Origin: Bifidobacterium amazonense
GTDB lineage: Bacteria; Actinomycetota; Actinomycetes; Actinomycetales; Bifidobacteriaceae
Assembly: GCF_018555435.2 (NCBI RefSeq)
Contig: NZ_JAFEJT020000002.1
Span: forward strand, 61,407-125,406
Length of the DNA stretch: 64,000 nt
Direction: 5' to 3'
The notes under the pieces were generated by a model, which made no database searches, was not told the origin of the DNA, and worked only from the letters and a program-made list of their open reading frames with translations. Position 1 is the first letter of the stretch, and each line of letters starts with the position of its first letter. Shown piece after piece: positions 34,633 through 43,275 of the stretch. The translations under genes and the position numbers were made by a program.

Positions 34633-36243
34633 ATGCTGGGCAACGCAAAACGCACCGACGACAAGCAGTTCTACTTCGTGGGAGCCGGACTCGGCACCCT
34701 CACCGGCGCGGCCTACCTGCTGCGCGACTGCGGCTTCGACGGCCGCAACATCCACATCATCGAAGCCCTGCCTGTCCCGGGCGGCTCGAACGACGGCGCC
34801 GGCGACGGCGAGCGTGGCTGGGTGGCGCGCGGCGAGCGCATGTTCTGCAAGCTCACCTACGAAAACTTCTGGGACATCATGGGCTCCATCCCCTCCCTCG
34901 AACACGAGGGCAACTCGGTGACCGACGACATGTTCGCCTTCGCCGCAACCCAGCCGGTCTACGCGCGCGCCCGCTTCGTGGGCGGCGACCGGGAGATCCT
35001 GCCAACCGATCATTACGGACTCGACAAAAGCGAGCTGATGAAGCTCGGCTCCCTGATCAAGGCGGATGAATCCGATCTGGGGGACCTGACCATCGAGGAC
35101 TGGTTCGGCGAGCGCGACTCCCACTTCTTCCACACGGTGTTCTGGTACTGCTATGAGGCCACGTTCGCGTTCACCCCGTGGACCAGCGTCATGGAATTCC
35201 GCCGTTACGTGATCCGCCTACTGCCGCTCATCATGCGGCTTCCTACGGCCGAAGGCGTGGTGCTCACCCAGCGTGACCAGTACGACGGCATCATCAAGCC
35301 GCTCATGAAGGTGCTCGAGGACGCCGGCGTGGACTTCGTCTACGACACCAGCGTCTACGACATGGACTTCGCCGATTCGGACGGCATCACCGTGACCGCG
35401 CTGCGCACCGTGCGGTCCGACGGTACGCGCGACGTGATCGCGACCCGGCCGCAGGACGACGTGGTGGCCACGCTCGGCTGCATGACCGACAACGCCACGT
35501 TCGGCGGCACCGACCGGACCGCCGTCGTGGACGACTCCTATCCCCAGAGCGCGACGCTGTGGAGGAACATCGCCGCCAAAAAGCCGGGACTTGGTAATCC
35601 GGACGTGTTCTTCGGCCACCCGGACAAGTCCAACTGGATGACGTTCAACTGCACCTTCGCCGGCAACACGCTCATGGACTGGCTGGAAGGATGGACGCAC
35701 AACAGGACCGGCCAGGGCCTGTCCACCACGTTCGTGGACTCGCCGTGGTTCATGGAGCTGCGCAATCCCACTCCGCCCTACTGGGACAACCAGGACGAAT
35801 CCCGCTCCTACATGTGGATGTGCGCGTTCCACTGCGACGAGCCCGGACGCTACGTGAAGAAGCCGATGTGGGAGTGCACCGGCCGCGAGATCCTCGAGGA
35901 GCTTCTCCAGTCCCTGCCCATTCCCGAGGATGTGCGTGAACAGATCCGCGCCGAAGTGGTCAGTGCGGTGCCCGTGGCGATGCCGTACATCAACGCGCAG
36001 TTCATGCCGCGCTCCGTGGGCGACCGGCCGGACGTGGTGCCCGCCGGCTCCACCAACCTCGGTTTCACCGGCCAGTACTGCGAGATCCCCGGCGACATCG
36101 TGTTCACCGAGGAATACTCGGTGCGCGCCAGCCGCATGGCCGTTTACCAGCTGCTCGGCATGACGCGCGAGGTCGCGCCGATCAAACCGCTCAACTACGA
36201 CATCCGCGTGCTCGGCGCGGTCGCATTGAACCTGCTCAAATGA
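34633..36243 (+). CDS. ohyA: Oleate hydratase (myosin-cross-reactive antigen family)
   Basis: 536 residues. The FAD-binding start is FYFVGAGLGTLTGAAYLLRD, followed by GGSNDGAGDGERGWVARGERMFCKLTYENFWD. YCYEATFAFTPWTSVMEFRRY and the C-terminal FTGQYCEIPGDIVFTEEYSVRASRMAVYQL are typical of the family. It hydrates the cis-9 double bond of oleic or linoleic acid to 10-hydroxy acids, in gut bacteria a fatty-acid detoxification step. AACGAAAGGACATC precedes the ATG. It lies 147 nt behind the small beta protein and is probably under TetR control. N-terminal length is slightly shorter than in lactobacilli. Confidence 0.95.
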   Translation: MLGNAKRTDDKQFYFVGAGLGTLTGAAYLLRDCGFDGRNIHIIEALPVPGGSNDGAGDGERGWVARGERMFCKLTYENFWDIMGSIPSLEHEGNSVTDDMFAFAATQPVYARARFVGGDREILPTDHYGLDKSELMKLGSLIKADESDLGDLTIEDWFGERDSHFFHTVFWYCYEATFAFTPWTSVMEFRRYVIRLLPLIMRLPTAEGVVLTQRDQYDGIIKPLMKVLEDAGVDFVYDTSVYDMDFADSDGITVTALRTVRSDGTRDVIATRPQDDVVATLGCMTDNATFGGTDRTAVVDDSYPQSATLWRNIAAKKPGLGNPDVFFGHPDKSNWMTFNCTFAGNTLMDWLEGWTHNRTGQGLSTTFVDSPWFMELRNPTPPYWDNQDESRSYMWMCAFHCDEPGRYVKKPMWECTGREILEELLQSLPIPEDVREQIRAEVVSAVPVAMPYINAQFMPRSVGDRPDVVPAGSTNLGFTGQYCEIPGDIVFTEEYSVRASRMAVYQLLGMTREVAPIKPLNYDIRVLGAVALNLLK

Positions 36244-36337
36244 AACGATGGCGGCGGAGGACGATCGAATCTCACTCGTCGGCCCCTCGCCTAACCATGC
36301 ACGCTCTATGTTCCACTGACGAAGCGCAGCGGACGGG

Positions 36338-36540
36338 AACTTTCTCTAAACTCTGAGGCAGTTTTGGCGCGTTCCCGAGGTCTTTCTTCAAACTATGAGG
36401 CAATCGGCACGCAAGATCCCGCCGATCCATACCCCCTAAGTCATTGCCATGGCCCTGATCTCTTAGATCAACTGCCTCAGAGTTTGAAGAAAGACCTCCG
36501 CACGTCGCGGAAACCGCCTCAAAGTTTCGAGAAAGCCTCC
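36338..36540. repeat. Nested inverted repeats with four copies of a CTTTCTTCAAACTnTGAGGC motif
   Basis: Copies at 36338-36367 and 36377-36404 read forward; copies at 36471-36499 and 36514-36540 read as inverses. The inner pair is nearly identical over 27 nt. The RNA could fold into one long two-tier stem between the convergent oleate hydratase and ABC permease genes. The 36244-36560 gap has no gene; this structure may act as a terminator or be a repeat element. Confidence 0.6.
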
Positions 36541-36560
36541 GCAGCGTCCGATGTGCCCAG

Positions 36561-38042
36561 CTAGTCATCGGCGCGATAATCGGCTAGATTGAGGTTGGCG
36601 GCCACGCGATTGGAGGCGAATGCGCCGATCGCAACCAGCGCATAACACAGCGCAAGACCGCCGAGGAAACTGAGCAGCGTGGCCGGCTTGGTCATCGACG
36701 CGGCGAACAGCGGCGCCATAAGCAGCATCGAACAGCCGCCCGCAACGACCACCACGACATTGAGCGGCGTGAGCACTTCGACGAATCGCGCGCGGTTTAG
36801 GGTCTTCACATCCGTGCCCTCGAGCATGAGCATACGGTACCCGTCCGCCTGATCGTAGACGCTACCGGCCTGCATCACGCCCGAGCTGACGGCCGCGAGC
36901 ACGGCGGCGAACACCAACGTCAGCAGTCCGCCGGTGCCGATGTCGCGCAGAAACAGCGTCGCCGGATCATTCGGACCGTCGCCGGTCGCAGCCGAGCCGA
37001 GGAATCCGCAGATCGACGTGATGCCGGCGATGAACACGGCTAGTGCGATGCCGGAGACGTTGCGCCAGGCGCGCTTGGGATCGTCGAGAATGCGGCGCAT
37101 GGCGATCATGGTCGCGGCGTCCTTGGGATGACGGGCCTTGGATTTGGCTCGGGCTGTGACCACCCACGAACCGATGAGGTTGAACAGCGCGAAGCAGAGC
37201 AGCACGAAGCCGATCACCACCGCGTAGATCATCGCCGTGCCCATGCCGAGACTGACCAGCATCGCCGGACTCTTGAACACGATCACGGCGGCGAGCATCG
37301 CGACGACGAACATCACCATGCGCCAGGCGGACGGCAGCGGCCCTGCCGCGCGGTTCGTGACGCCAAGCGGCGAAATGGCCACGCGACGCAACGTCATCAG
37401 CGAAGAAACCAGCGCCAGCACGGCGACGCCCACGACGGTGGCGACCAAGGCAGGGCTCCCGACCCAGAGCTGCTCGAACGTGAACCCCTGATTCTGGAAG
37501 CGCAACAGCATGATCAGCGGCATGAGCGCGCAGTATCCGAGGATGCCGATCAGCGAGCCGACCAAGGCCTGCCCGGCGGCGTCGAGCGCGGTGAGACGAA
37601 CCACTTGACCGGTGGTGGCGCCGGCCAGTCGCAGGGCGGCAAGGCGCGCGTCTCGGCGGGATGCGGCCAGTCGGGCCGCGGAACCGGCAAGCGCCACGAA
37701 CGGCACGACGAGCAGCAGGCAGGCGAATCCGGCGAGCATCACGTACGTGGAGGCGTAGGAGGCCGGATCGGCGGGATTGGTAAGCCGGTGCCGCCAGATG
37801 GCCAACGTGCCGGGGCTGCATGCGGTTTCGTTGAACAGGCATCCGAGCGTGTGGTCGGCGGAGGCGCGCCATACGAACCCGTGCACGCCGCCGAGCACCG
37901 TGAGGAAGATGGCGGTGGCCGCGGCGAACGCGATGACCGCCAGCGCCGAGGTGTGTCCGGACGGGTTCAGCGACCGGCCGGTGCGGCTGGGCGGACGATG
38001 GGGCAGACGATGGAACAGCCGCCAGAGTGCGAACGTGCTCAT
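36561..38042 (-). CDS. FtsX-like ABC transporter permease
   Basis: 493 residues with about eight membrane helices and a larger outer loop after the first helix (CLFNETACSPGTLAIWRHRL). ASRRDARLAALRLAGATTGQV and MAIRRILDDPKRAW-type segments match the conserved FtsX/MacB cytoplasmic helices that dock to the ATPase. Its start overlaps the ATPase stop by 4 nt, so the two form one exporter. Such systems move peptides, lipoproteins or antimicrobials; the substrate is unknown. Confidence 0.85.
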   Translation of the reverse strand: MSTFALWRLFHRLPHRPPSRTGRSLNPSGHTSALAVIAFAAATAIFLTVLGGVHGFVWRASADHTLGCLFNETACSPGTLAIWRHRLTNPADPASYASTYVMLAGFACLLLVVPFVALAGSAARLAASRRDARLAALRLAGATTGQVVRLTALDAAGQALVGSLIGILGYCALMPLIMLLRFQNQGFTFEQLWVGSPALVATVVGVAVLALVSSLMTLRRVAISPLGVTNRAAGPLPSAWRMVMFVVAMLAAVIVFKSPAMLVSLGMGTAMIYAVVIGFVLLCFALFNLIGSWVVTARAKSKARHPKDAATMIAMRRILDDPKRAWRNVSGIALAVFIAGITSICGFLGSAATGDGPNDPATLFLRDIGTGGLLTLVFAAVLAAVSSGVMQAGSVYDQADGYRMLMLEGTDVKTLNRARFVEVLTPLNVVVVVAGGCSMLLMAPLFAASMTKPATLLSFLGGLALCYALVAIGAFASNRVAANLNLADYRADD

Positions 38043-38911
38043 CGTGCGTTTCCTCCCAGTCGCCCGTCCCGCATGGTCACGGTGCGCGAGCAGAAGGCGG
38101 CCACGTTCGGGTCGTGGGTGACGACGACCACGGCCGCGCCGTTGTCTCGCGCGGCGCCCATGAGAATGCCCATGACCTCGCGGCCGGTGGTCTGGTCGAG
38201 CGCGCCGGTCGGCTCGTCGGCGAAAACGACGGCCGGTCGTACGGCGAGCGCCCGGGCGATGGCGATGCGCTGCATCTGGCCGCCGCTCATCTCGCCGGGC
38301 CGGTGCGTGGCGAGCGCCTTGAGACCCATGCGTTCAAGCCAGAGCATGGCCACGTCCGTCGCGTCGCGGTACGGTGCGCCGTCAAGCATCATCGGCAGGG
38401 CGATGTTCTCCACGGCCGGAAGCTCGGGCAGCAGCTGGCCGGATTGGAATACGAAGCCGAAGGCGTTGCGGCGCAGCTTGGTGCGGTCGGCGTCGCTCAT
38501 GGTTCCGAGATTCGTGCCGCGGAACGTAACGGTTCCGGAGGTCGGGCGGATGATGCCGGCGAGCGCATGGAGCAATGTCGATTTACCGGAGCCGGACGGG
38601 CCCATGACGGCCACCGTCTCGCCTTCGCCGAGTGTGAAGTCCACATGGTTCAGGGCGAGCATGTGCTGGCCGGGGCCGAACGGCGGGTTGGGAACAGGGG
38701 AGGCGACAGGAGTCGGGGTCGATGCGAAGGCGGTCGGGGCCACTCCGGTGGTCGCACGACCGGCCTGCGTGGCGCGCATCGCGGCGGCGTAGTCCATCAC
38801 GAGATCATGCGCCTCGAGTATCGGCGACCACGTGCGCGGCTGTCGGAATTGGGATTGCGCCGGCTGGACCGCCGGTTCGGTGCGCTGAGGTTGCTGCGTT
38901 GTTGCGTTCAT
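38039..38911 (-). CDS. ABC transporter ATP-binding protein (MacB/LolD class)
   Basis: About 290 residues. Walker A GPSGSGKST, Q-loop FVFQSGQLLPELP, signature MSGGQMQRIAIARAL and Walker B VVFADEPTGALD are intact, with the switch His in VTHDP. An unusual Pro/Thr/Ala-rich region of about 80 residues precedes the ATPase core. The chosen start gives MNATTQQPQRTEP; an upstream in-frame ATG reads Arg-rich sequence unlike coding. It pairs with the permease at 36561 through a 4-nt overlap. Confidence 0.88.
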   Translation of the reverse strand: MNATTQQPQRTEPAVQPAQSQFRQPRTWSPILEAHDLVMDYAAAMRATQAGRATTGVAPTAFASTPTPVASPVPNPPFGPGQHMLALNHVDFTLGEGETVAVMGPSGSGKSTLLHALAGIIRPTSGTVTFRGTNLGTMSDADRTKLRRNAFGFVFQSGQLLPELPAVENIALPMMLDGAPYRDATDVAMLWLERMGLKALATHRPGEMSGGQMQRIAIARALAVRPAVVFADEPTGALDQTTGREVMGILMGAARDNGAAVVVVTHDPNVAAFCSRTVTMRDGRLGGNAR

Positions 38912-39136
38912 GCTTCCGAGGCTATGGCCCCGCCGTCCGGCCTTCCATCGGATTGCGGGATGAATTGGCGATGGAATCGCACGCCGTCTCATCCGCAAGG
39001 ATCGCTCGCAAGGATGAGGCCATGCATATCATCCCGTTGGGTGATGCCGGCCGACATGACCGGCCGATACAGTGTCGTATCGCGTCGCCGGCCACGGCGG
39101 ACGCGCAGAGCAGAAGGAATCGCAAGAGGAAGAACC

Positions 39137-40219
39137 ATGGGATACATCGCCTATTTCAGCCGGCCGTTCATGCTGGCGGTCGCATTGTGGCCGCTCGTGT
39201 CGGCCGTACTCACCGTGCCGGTGCTCGCGCTGCTGTACCACCGTTACAATCGCATCCGTTTCTCGCAGGCGATCGTCGCGTACGGCACGGTGCTGTACGC
39301 GATCGGCTTGCTCTGCTTCACGCTGTATCCGATGCCCGAGGACGCGGCCGCGTACTGCGCCGCGCATCATCTCGCCCCGCAGCTCAACCCGCTGCGGTTC
39401 GTCGGCGACATCCGCTCCGACGGCCTGTCCGCGATCATGCAGCTTGCGTTGAACGTCGTGTTCTTCCTGCCGCTCGGCTTCATCATGGGCCGCGTGTTCC
39501 GCTGGCCTTTCGCCGCGGCGCTGCCGTTCGGCTTCGCGACGAGTCTGATGATCGAAACGCTGCAGTTGACGGGATTCCTCGGCTTCTACCCGTGCTCGTA
39601 CCGGCTGTTCGATGTGGATGACCTGATCACGAACACGTTGGGTGCGGTGATCGGTTACGTCGCGGCCGGACTGTTCGATCGGCTCGTGCCGCCTCGCACG
39701 AACGATCTGACGACGGTGACGCAGCCGGGATTCCTGCGTCGCTGCATCACGTATGCGATTGATCTGACGATTGTCACGGTTATTTCGGTGTCGGCGAGCG
39801 CGCTGATCACGATCGTCTACGACATCACGGTGGTGCGTGATATCGCGACGTGGCGGTCGATTCCGGCCATCGGCCACGTGTTCGGCAACGAGGTCAGGGT
39901 CTCCGACGTGGTGACGTTGATCTTGCTGCTGGTGTGCGAGTTGGTGGTGCCGTGGATGCGCGGCGGGCGGACGCTCGGTGGCGGGTTCACGCACATGACG
40001 TGCGAGACGCGGCCGCGTTCCGGCTGGCGGCGCGTGCTGTTCTATGCGGTGCGCACGATGGTGTTCGTGATCGCCGTGTTCCCGCTGCTGATTCCGCGGT
40101 CCGGACTGGTCCTGTTCGTGCTGCTCATCTTCTACTGGGTGAAGAAGCAGATGCCGTATGATCTGCTGCCGGCGGATGATGATGGGGCGCGCAATGCCGG
40201 GGTACTGACGGTGGTCTGA
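39137..40219 (+). CDS. VanZ-family membrane protein with C-terminal RDD-like domain
   Basis: 360 residues, about eight membrane helices. The N-terminal half has the VanZ pattern (GLLCFTLYPMP, LQLALNVVFFLPLGFIMG shortened in similar form, ETLQLTGFLG, FDVDDLITNTLGAVIGY). The C-terminal half begins PGFLRRCITYAIDL, like an RDD domain, and ends in LLIFYWVKKQMPYDLL. VanZ proteins affect teicoplanin sensitivity or envelope traits in Gram-positives; the role here is unknown. AAGAGGAAG precedes the ATG. It is divergent from the ABC exporter. Confidence 0.8.
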   Translation: MGYIAYFSRPFMLAVALWPLVSAVLTVPVLALLYHRYNRIRFSQAIVAYGTVLYAIGLLCFTLYPMPEDAAAYCAAHHLAPQLNPLRFVGDIRSDGLSAIMQLALNVVFFLPLGFIMGRVFRWPFAAALPFGFATSLMIETLQLTGFLGFYPCSYRLFDVDDLITNTLGAVIGYVAAGLFDRLVPPRTNDLTTVTQPGFLRRCITYAIDLTIVTVISVSASALITIVYDITVVRDIATWRSIPAIGHVFGNEVRVSDVVTLILLLVCELVVPWMRGGRTLGGGFTHMTCETRPRSGWRRVLFYAVRTMVFVIAVFPLLIPRSGLVLFVLLIFYWVKKQMPYDLLPADDDGARNAGVLTVV

Positions 40220-40241
40220 TCGGTGATCTGATCGATGGTGT

Positions 40242-40304
40242 ATTTCCGGGATTTCCGGGATTTCTGGGATTTTCAAGATTGCCGGGGTTTCTGGGATTTC
40301 CGGA
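40242..40304. repeat. Seven 9-bp tandem repeats (ATTTCCGGG-type)
   Basis: Seven consecutive 9-bp units, two of them exact ATTTCCGGG and the others one to three changes away. They lie after the VanZ gene and before tRNA-Thr, outside any coding region I can support. Copy number may vary between strains. Confidence 0.75.
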
Positions 40305-40363
40305 GGCGCTGAATTCGGATCATAGGCCGTGCGTCTTGCGCGGCCGGGATACCTTAACAAGAG

Positions 40364-40435
<72 letters not shown>

Positions 40436-40626
40436 ATTGCGCCTGACGGTGTCAGGACAACCTGAATATCATGCCACGGGATCGCGTATGGCGCAAGTCG
40501 GTGTCGCCGCGTGTCAGCGTTACCATTCAATCCGTCAAACAACCGAACGCGGTGTCGCCATGCGGTTTGCCGCGCTGATCGGTGAATGTTGGTGTGAAAG
40601 ACGCGGGGCACTTCACATGTACGGTT

Positions 40627-40872
40627 TATGCCCACAATCGGTGCGAGAAAGGGGAGTCGGGGATGGTTGGGATTTGGCGTTGTGGGCATAGACGGGATCT
40701 TTGCGGGTGCCATTGACGGCGGAGGGGCTGTGAATACCGGATAATGCGCCGGATTGTGGGCATACACGGTACATGACGCCTGTCGGATTGTGGGTGGTTC
40801 CGGACATCGTGGGCATAGACCGGCCATGTAGGAGCCTTGCGAGGCCTCTTCATGACAGGTCTATGCCCACAA
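40627..40872. repeat. Cluster of TTGTGGGCATA sites in a gene-free region
   Basis: The motif appears forward at 40680, 40754 and 40807 (first base pair changed), degenerate at 40788, and inverted at 40627 and 40862. The outer inverted copies pair with inner ones; at the right, GTGGGCATAGACC and GGTCTATGCCCAC are a 13-bp perfect inverted repeat. The 40436-40968 stretch has no convincing gene. Possibly protein-binding sites or a structured RNA. Confidence 0.6.
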
Positions 40873-40931
40873 TCCGTGCTGTGGTGCTTTCCTATCTCAA
40901 AAATGCGCCCCGCGCGGCGGGTCTTGGTAAC

Positions 40932-40961
40932 AAAAAAGGCTTTCGGATTGTTCCGAAAGCC
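40932..40961 (-). terminator. Terminator of tRNA-Ser
   Basis: On the minus strand GGCTTTCGGA-ACAA-TCCGAAAGCC is followed by six T, directly after tRNA-Ser. Confidence 0.9.
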
Positions 40962-40968
40962 CTGATGG

Positions 40969-41053
40969 CGGAGGATACGAGATTCGAACTCGTGAGGCTG
41001 TTACACCAACACGCTTTCCAAGCGTGCGCCATAGACCACTAGGCGAATCCTCC
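40969..41053 (-). tRNA. tRNA-Ser (GGA)
   Basis: 85-nt class II tRNA on the minus strand: acceptor GGAGGAT with ATCCTCC, anticodon loop TTGGAAA between CACGC and GCGTG, a long variable arm and T-arm CGAGTTCGAATCTCG. CCA is encoded (40966-40968). Confidence 0.95.
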
Positions 41054-41135
41054 ATTCGTGTTACCTCCGCGCGAAAGCATCAGCACACAATCAGTAGATA
41101 TTAGCATGTTTTCCGGATATGCCAAATCGAATGAC

Positions 41136-41160
41136 GGCGGAGGATACGAGATTCGAACTC
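41136..41160 (-). pseudogene. tRNA-Ser 3'-end fragment
   Basis: These 25 nt equal the 3' end of tRNA-Ser (40967-40991), including acceptor strand and most of the T-arm. What follows to about 41210 only loosely resembles a tRNA 3' half (GGGAAACG segment). No acceptor partner is present. A footprint of past integration at tRNA-Ser or a decayed tRNA. The remaining 41054-41376 gap shows only the hairpin at 41228. Confidence 0.65.
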
Positions 41161-41227
41161 ACGGGGGAGTACGATCCTCGTGAACGAGTGCTCGTTTCCC
41201 AATGGTTCCAATGGTTTTTGCAGCATG

Positions 41228-41290
41228 AAGCGCAGGTGTTGCGACTTGCCTCGGAGCGATGCCCATCGGCGTGTCGCGACGCCTGCGCTT
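41228..41290 (-). terminator. Hairpin after the gene at 41377
   Basis: AAGCGCAGGTGTTGCGAC (41228-41245) pairs with GTCGCGACGCCTGCGCTT (41273-41290), 16 of 18 positions. No T-run; likely the 3' end of the minus-strand transcript. Confidence 0.4.
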
Positions 41291-41376
41291 GGTGGCTTGA
41301 GCGTGTCCGGCGTGGCCTACGGCGTCGATTCATTCGGGCCGCCCGGATCCGCCGGATCCTGCCGCAACCCCGACGA

Positions 41377-41793
41377 TCAGTAGTTGTTGGAGCCGGGGCC
41401 CTCGAAGCGCACGGTGAAGCCGTGCTCGTAGTGCAGGAACATGTTGGCGCCGTAGCGGTCCACGTCGCGGTGGGTGAAGAGCATGCGGATGGCGAAGGCG
41501 ATCTGCACGTCCTTCGGCAGGCTCTTGAACGCCTTGTGCGCATCCCAGTTCGGCGCGGCGATGGCCTGGTCCGGCACGTAGGCGTAGCCGTAGCCATCCT
41601 CGTTCACGTAGCCCATGAACGGCAGATCCCAGGCGTTGTGGTCGGTGAGCGCCTGCTTGAAGTCCTCGACCTCGGCCAGCGCCTCGTCGCTGATGCCGAA
41701 GCTCTTGGCGACCTTGTTCGCTTCCGCGGTCTTGGTGGCTGGATCCACGCCGAACAGCGTGGTCTTGACGATGATGGTTTTGTCCTGTGCCAT
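41377..41793 (-). CDS. Unnamed conserved family protein, paralogue of the gene at 4123-4536
   Basis: 138 residues, cytoplasmic by appearance. Central and C-terminal blocks (HNAWDLPFMGYVNEDGYGY, PNWDAHKAFKSLPKDVQ, HRDVDRYGANMFLHYEH) match those of the gene at 4123, while the N-termini diverge (here MAQDKTIIVKTTLFGVDP). AAAGGA lies eight bases before ATG 41793. Function unknown; two divergent copies in one genome suggest separate roles. No operon partner. Confidence 0.65.
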   Translation of the reverse strand: MAQDKTIIVKTTLFGVDPATKTAEANKVAKSFGISDEALAEVEDFKQALTDHNAWDLPFMGYVNEDGYGYAYVPDQAIAAPNWDAHKAFKSLPKDVQIAFAIRMLFTHRDVDRYGANMFLHYEHGFTVRFEGPGSNNY

Positions 41794-42043
41794 GATTGGT
41801 CCTTTGCTGGAATGGCGGCGTTGAATATCGAAGGTTACCATGTGATATCTCACACGTTAACTGTTCGTTATCGTTGGCTGTTGCGTTGGGGTTGGGTTGT
41901 TGTCGTTTGCTGACGTGATTTACGGTACCACTGCTTCGATGTGCGAAAAACCGGGCGAATGTGCGCTTTGTTTAGTGGGTGAACGATCTTGCGTCGCGTA
42001 AGACCGCGCTGTATATGATGTTTGTTCGATGTTCGACGATGAC

Positions 42044-42071
42044 AAAAGCGAACATTATTCATGTTCGTTTT
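42044..42071 (+). terminator. Terminator-like hairpin in the 41794-42366 gap
   Basis: GCGAACAT and ATGTTCG(T) form a short stem around TATTC, flanked by AAAA and TTTT, so it could end transcripts in both directions. The gap is AT-richer on its left side and contains no gene I can support. Confidence 0.35.
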
Positions 42072-42366
42072 GATGGCCGGATCGGCGTGTCGCGGATGGG
42101 ATGCGACGTGCGTGCGACGAGCGTGAGACGCGCACGCGATGCGTTCGCAGACGTGCGGTCGGTGTGTCGCCGGCCGGTCCGCGATGTTGCGCGGGTGGGG
42201 AGGTCTGCCGGCGTGTGTGGTGAATCCGTGCCGAAAATGACGGCAACCGGCGGCAAACGTGACGGTATGGTGGGGGAGTTGCGCACATGGACGCATATTG
42301 CGGCCCATATCGGGCCGCGTGCGATAGGCTCGGTGAAGTTGTAACGAGTGATGTGAGGGAGCCGAC

Positions 42367-42927
42367 ATGTCGGATGTGCGCCGCTATCAGGGTGACGACC
42401 CCGCGTCCGGCGGTGTGCTGCCGACCGTCATGATCCCCTTGGACGAAGCCTCCGACCTGGCGTCGTCGATTCGTTTCGTGGGCGAGCGGCCCGCGGCGGA
42501 GCCGGATGAGGATGGTTCCGACGGCGCCGAGCCCGATTCGATTCCCACCATGCCGGTCGATCCGGCCGATGTGGCGACCGCCGAGCGTGCCGCCGTATCC
42601 TCGTCTCCGGCCCCGTATCCGTCCGGTTCGTCCGACGTATGGGGCGAGGAGACCGTGCCGCTTCGGCCGCTGTCCGATTCCGCCCCGGTGCCTCCGCCGC
42701 CGAGCTTCTTCCCCAGCAATACCACGGGCCGTATGCGGCCGGTCTCCGTCCCGGTGGCGGCGCAGTCGCGTATGGTGTCCGGATCGTCGTCCTTCCGGTC
42801 CGTTCAGCCTGAACGGCAGGGGGCGAAGGATGAGTCCGGCTTCGGTGGTGCCCGGCAGGTGCGCGCCGCCGGCGAGCCGCGCATCTGCTATTCGTCGCAG
42901 TATCGGGCGCTGCATCCGACGGATTGA
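42367..42927 (+). CDS. Disordered Pro/Ser/Asp-rich protein, unnamed
   Basis: 186 residues with no signal peptide or membrane helix. The composition is dominated by Pro, Ser, Ala, Asp and Glu with low-complexity stretches (VPPPPSFFPS, EDGSDGAEPDS), so it is probably unstructured. The C-terminal end (GEPRICYSSQYRALHPTD) is more ordered and may be the functional tail. GTGAGGGAG precedes the ATG. I do not recognise it. It could be an actinobacterial envelope- or division-associated linker, but nothing here proves that. Confidence 0.55.
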   Translation: MSDVRRYQGDDPASGGVLPTVMIPLDEASDLASSIRFVGERPAAEPDEDGSDGAEPDSIPTMPVDPADVATAERAAVSSSPAPYPSGSSDVWGEETVPLRPLSDSAPVPPPPSFFPSNTTGRMRPVSVPVAAQSRMVSGSSSFRSVQPERQGAKDESGFGGARQVRAAGEPRICYSSQYRALHPTD

Positions 42928-43275
42928 ACCCGGCGGGCTGAACCCGTCCGCACGTCCCTGCCGCGCATGCGTTGCCCCTCCAGTGAACCTCCGCCGAGCC
43001 TTCGGCATATCGTCCGGATGTGTCCAATTGGAGAGACGCGTCGTTGCGTCGCCGGTGTCGGCATGTCACTATGGGGATCGTGCCCAAAAGGCGTCGTCGT
43101 ATTCACCCCAATAATGCCAACGTTGTCATAGCAGCTGTCGTAACAGCGTCGGCGTCACCCAACGGCCACGGTCCATCAGCCGTCGCAGAAGCGGCAACGG
43201 GCCCATCGCGGCCATCTCGCCCGGCAGGGCGATCACAGAGAACACAGAGAGAACAAGAAGAGACAAGGAGTCACC
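42928..43275. other. Intergenic stretch, no gene seen
   Basis: About 350 nt between two hypothetical genes. It contains AACAACGTTG-like and other short repeats but no open frame with a credible start, no tRNA and no strong hairpin. AAGGAGTCACC at its end is the ribosome site of the next gene. Confidence 0.5.
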
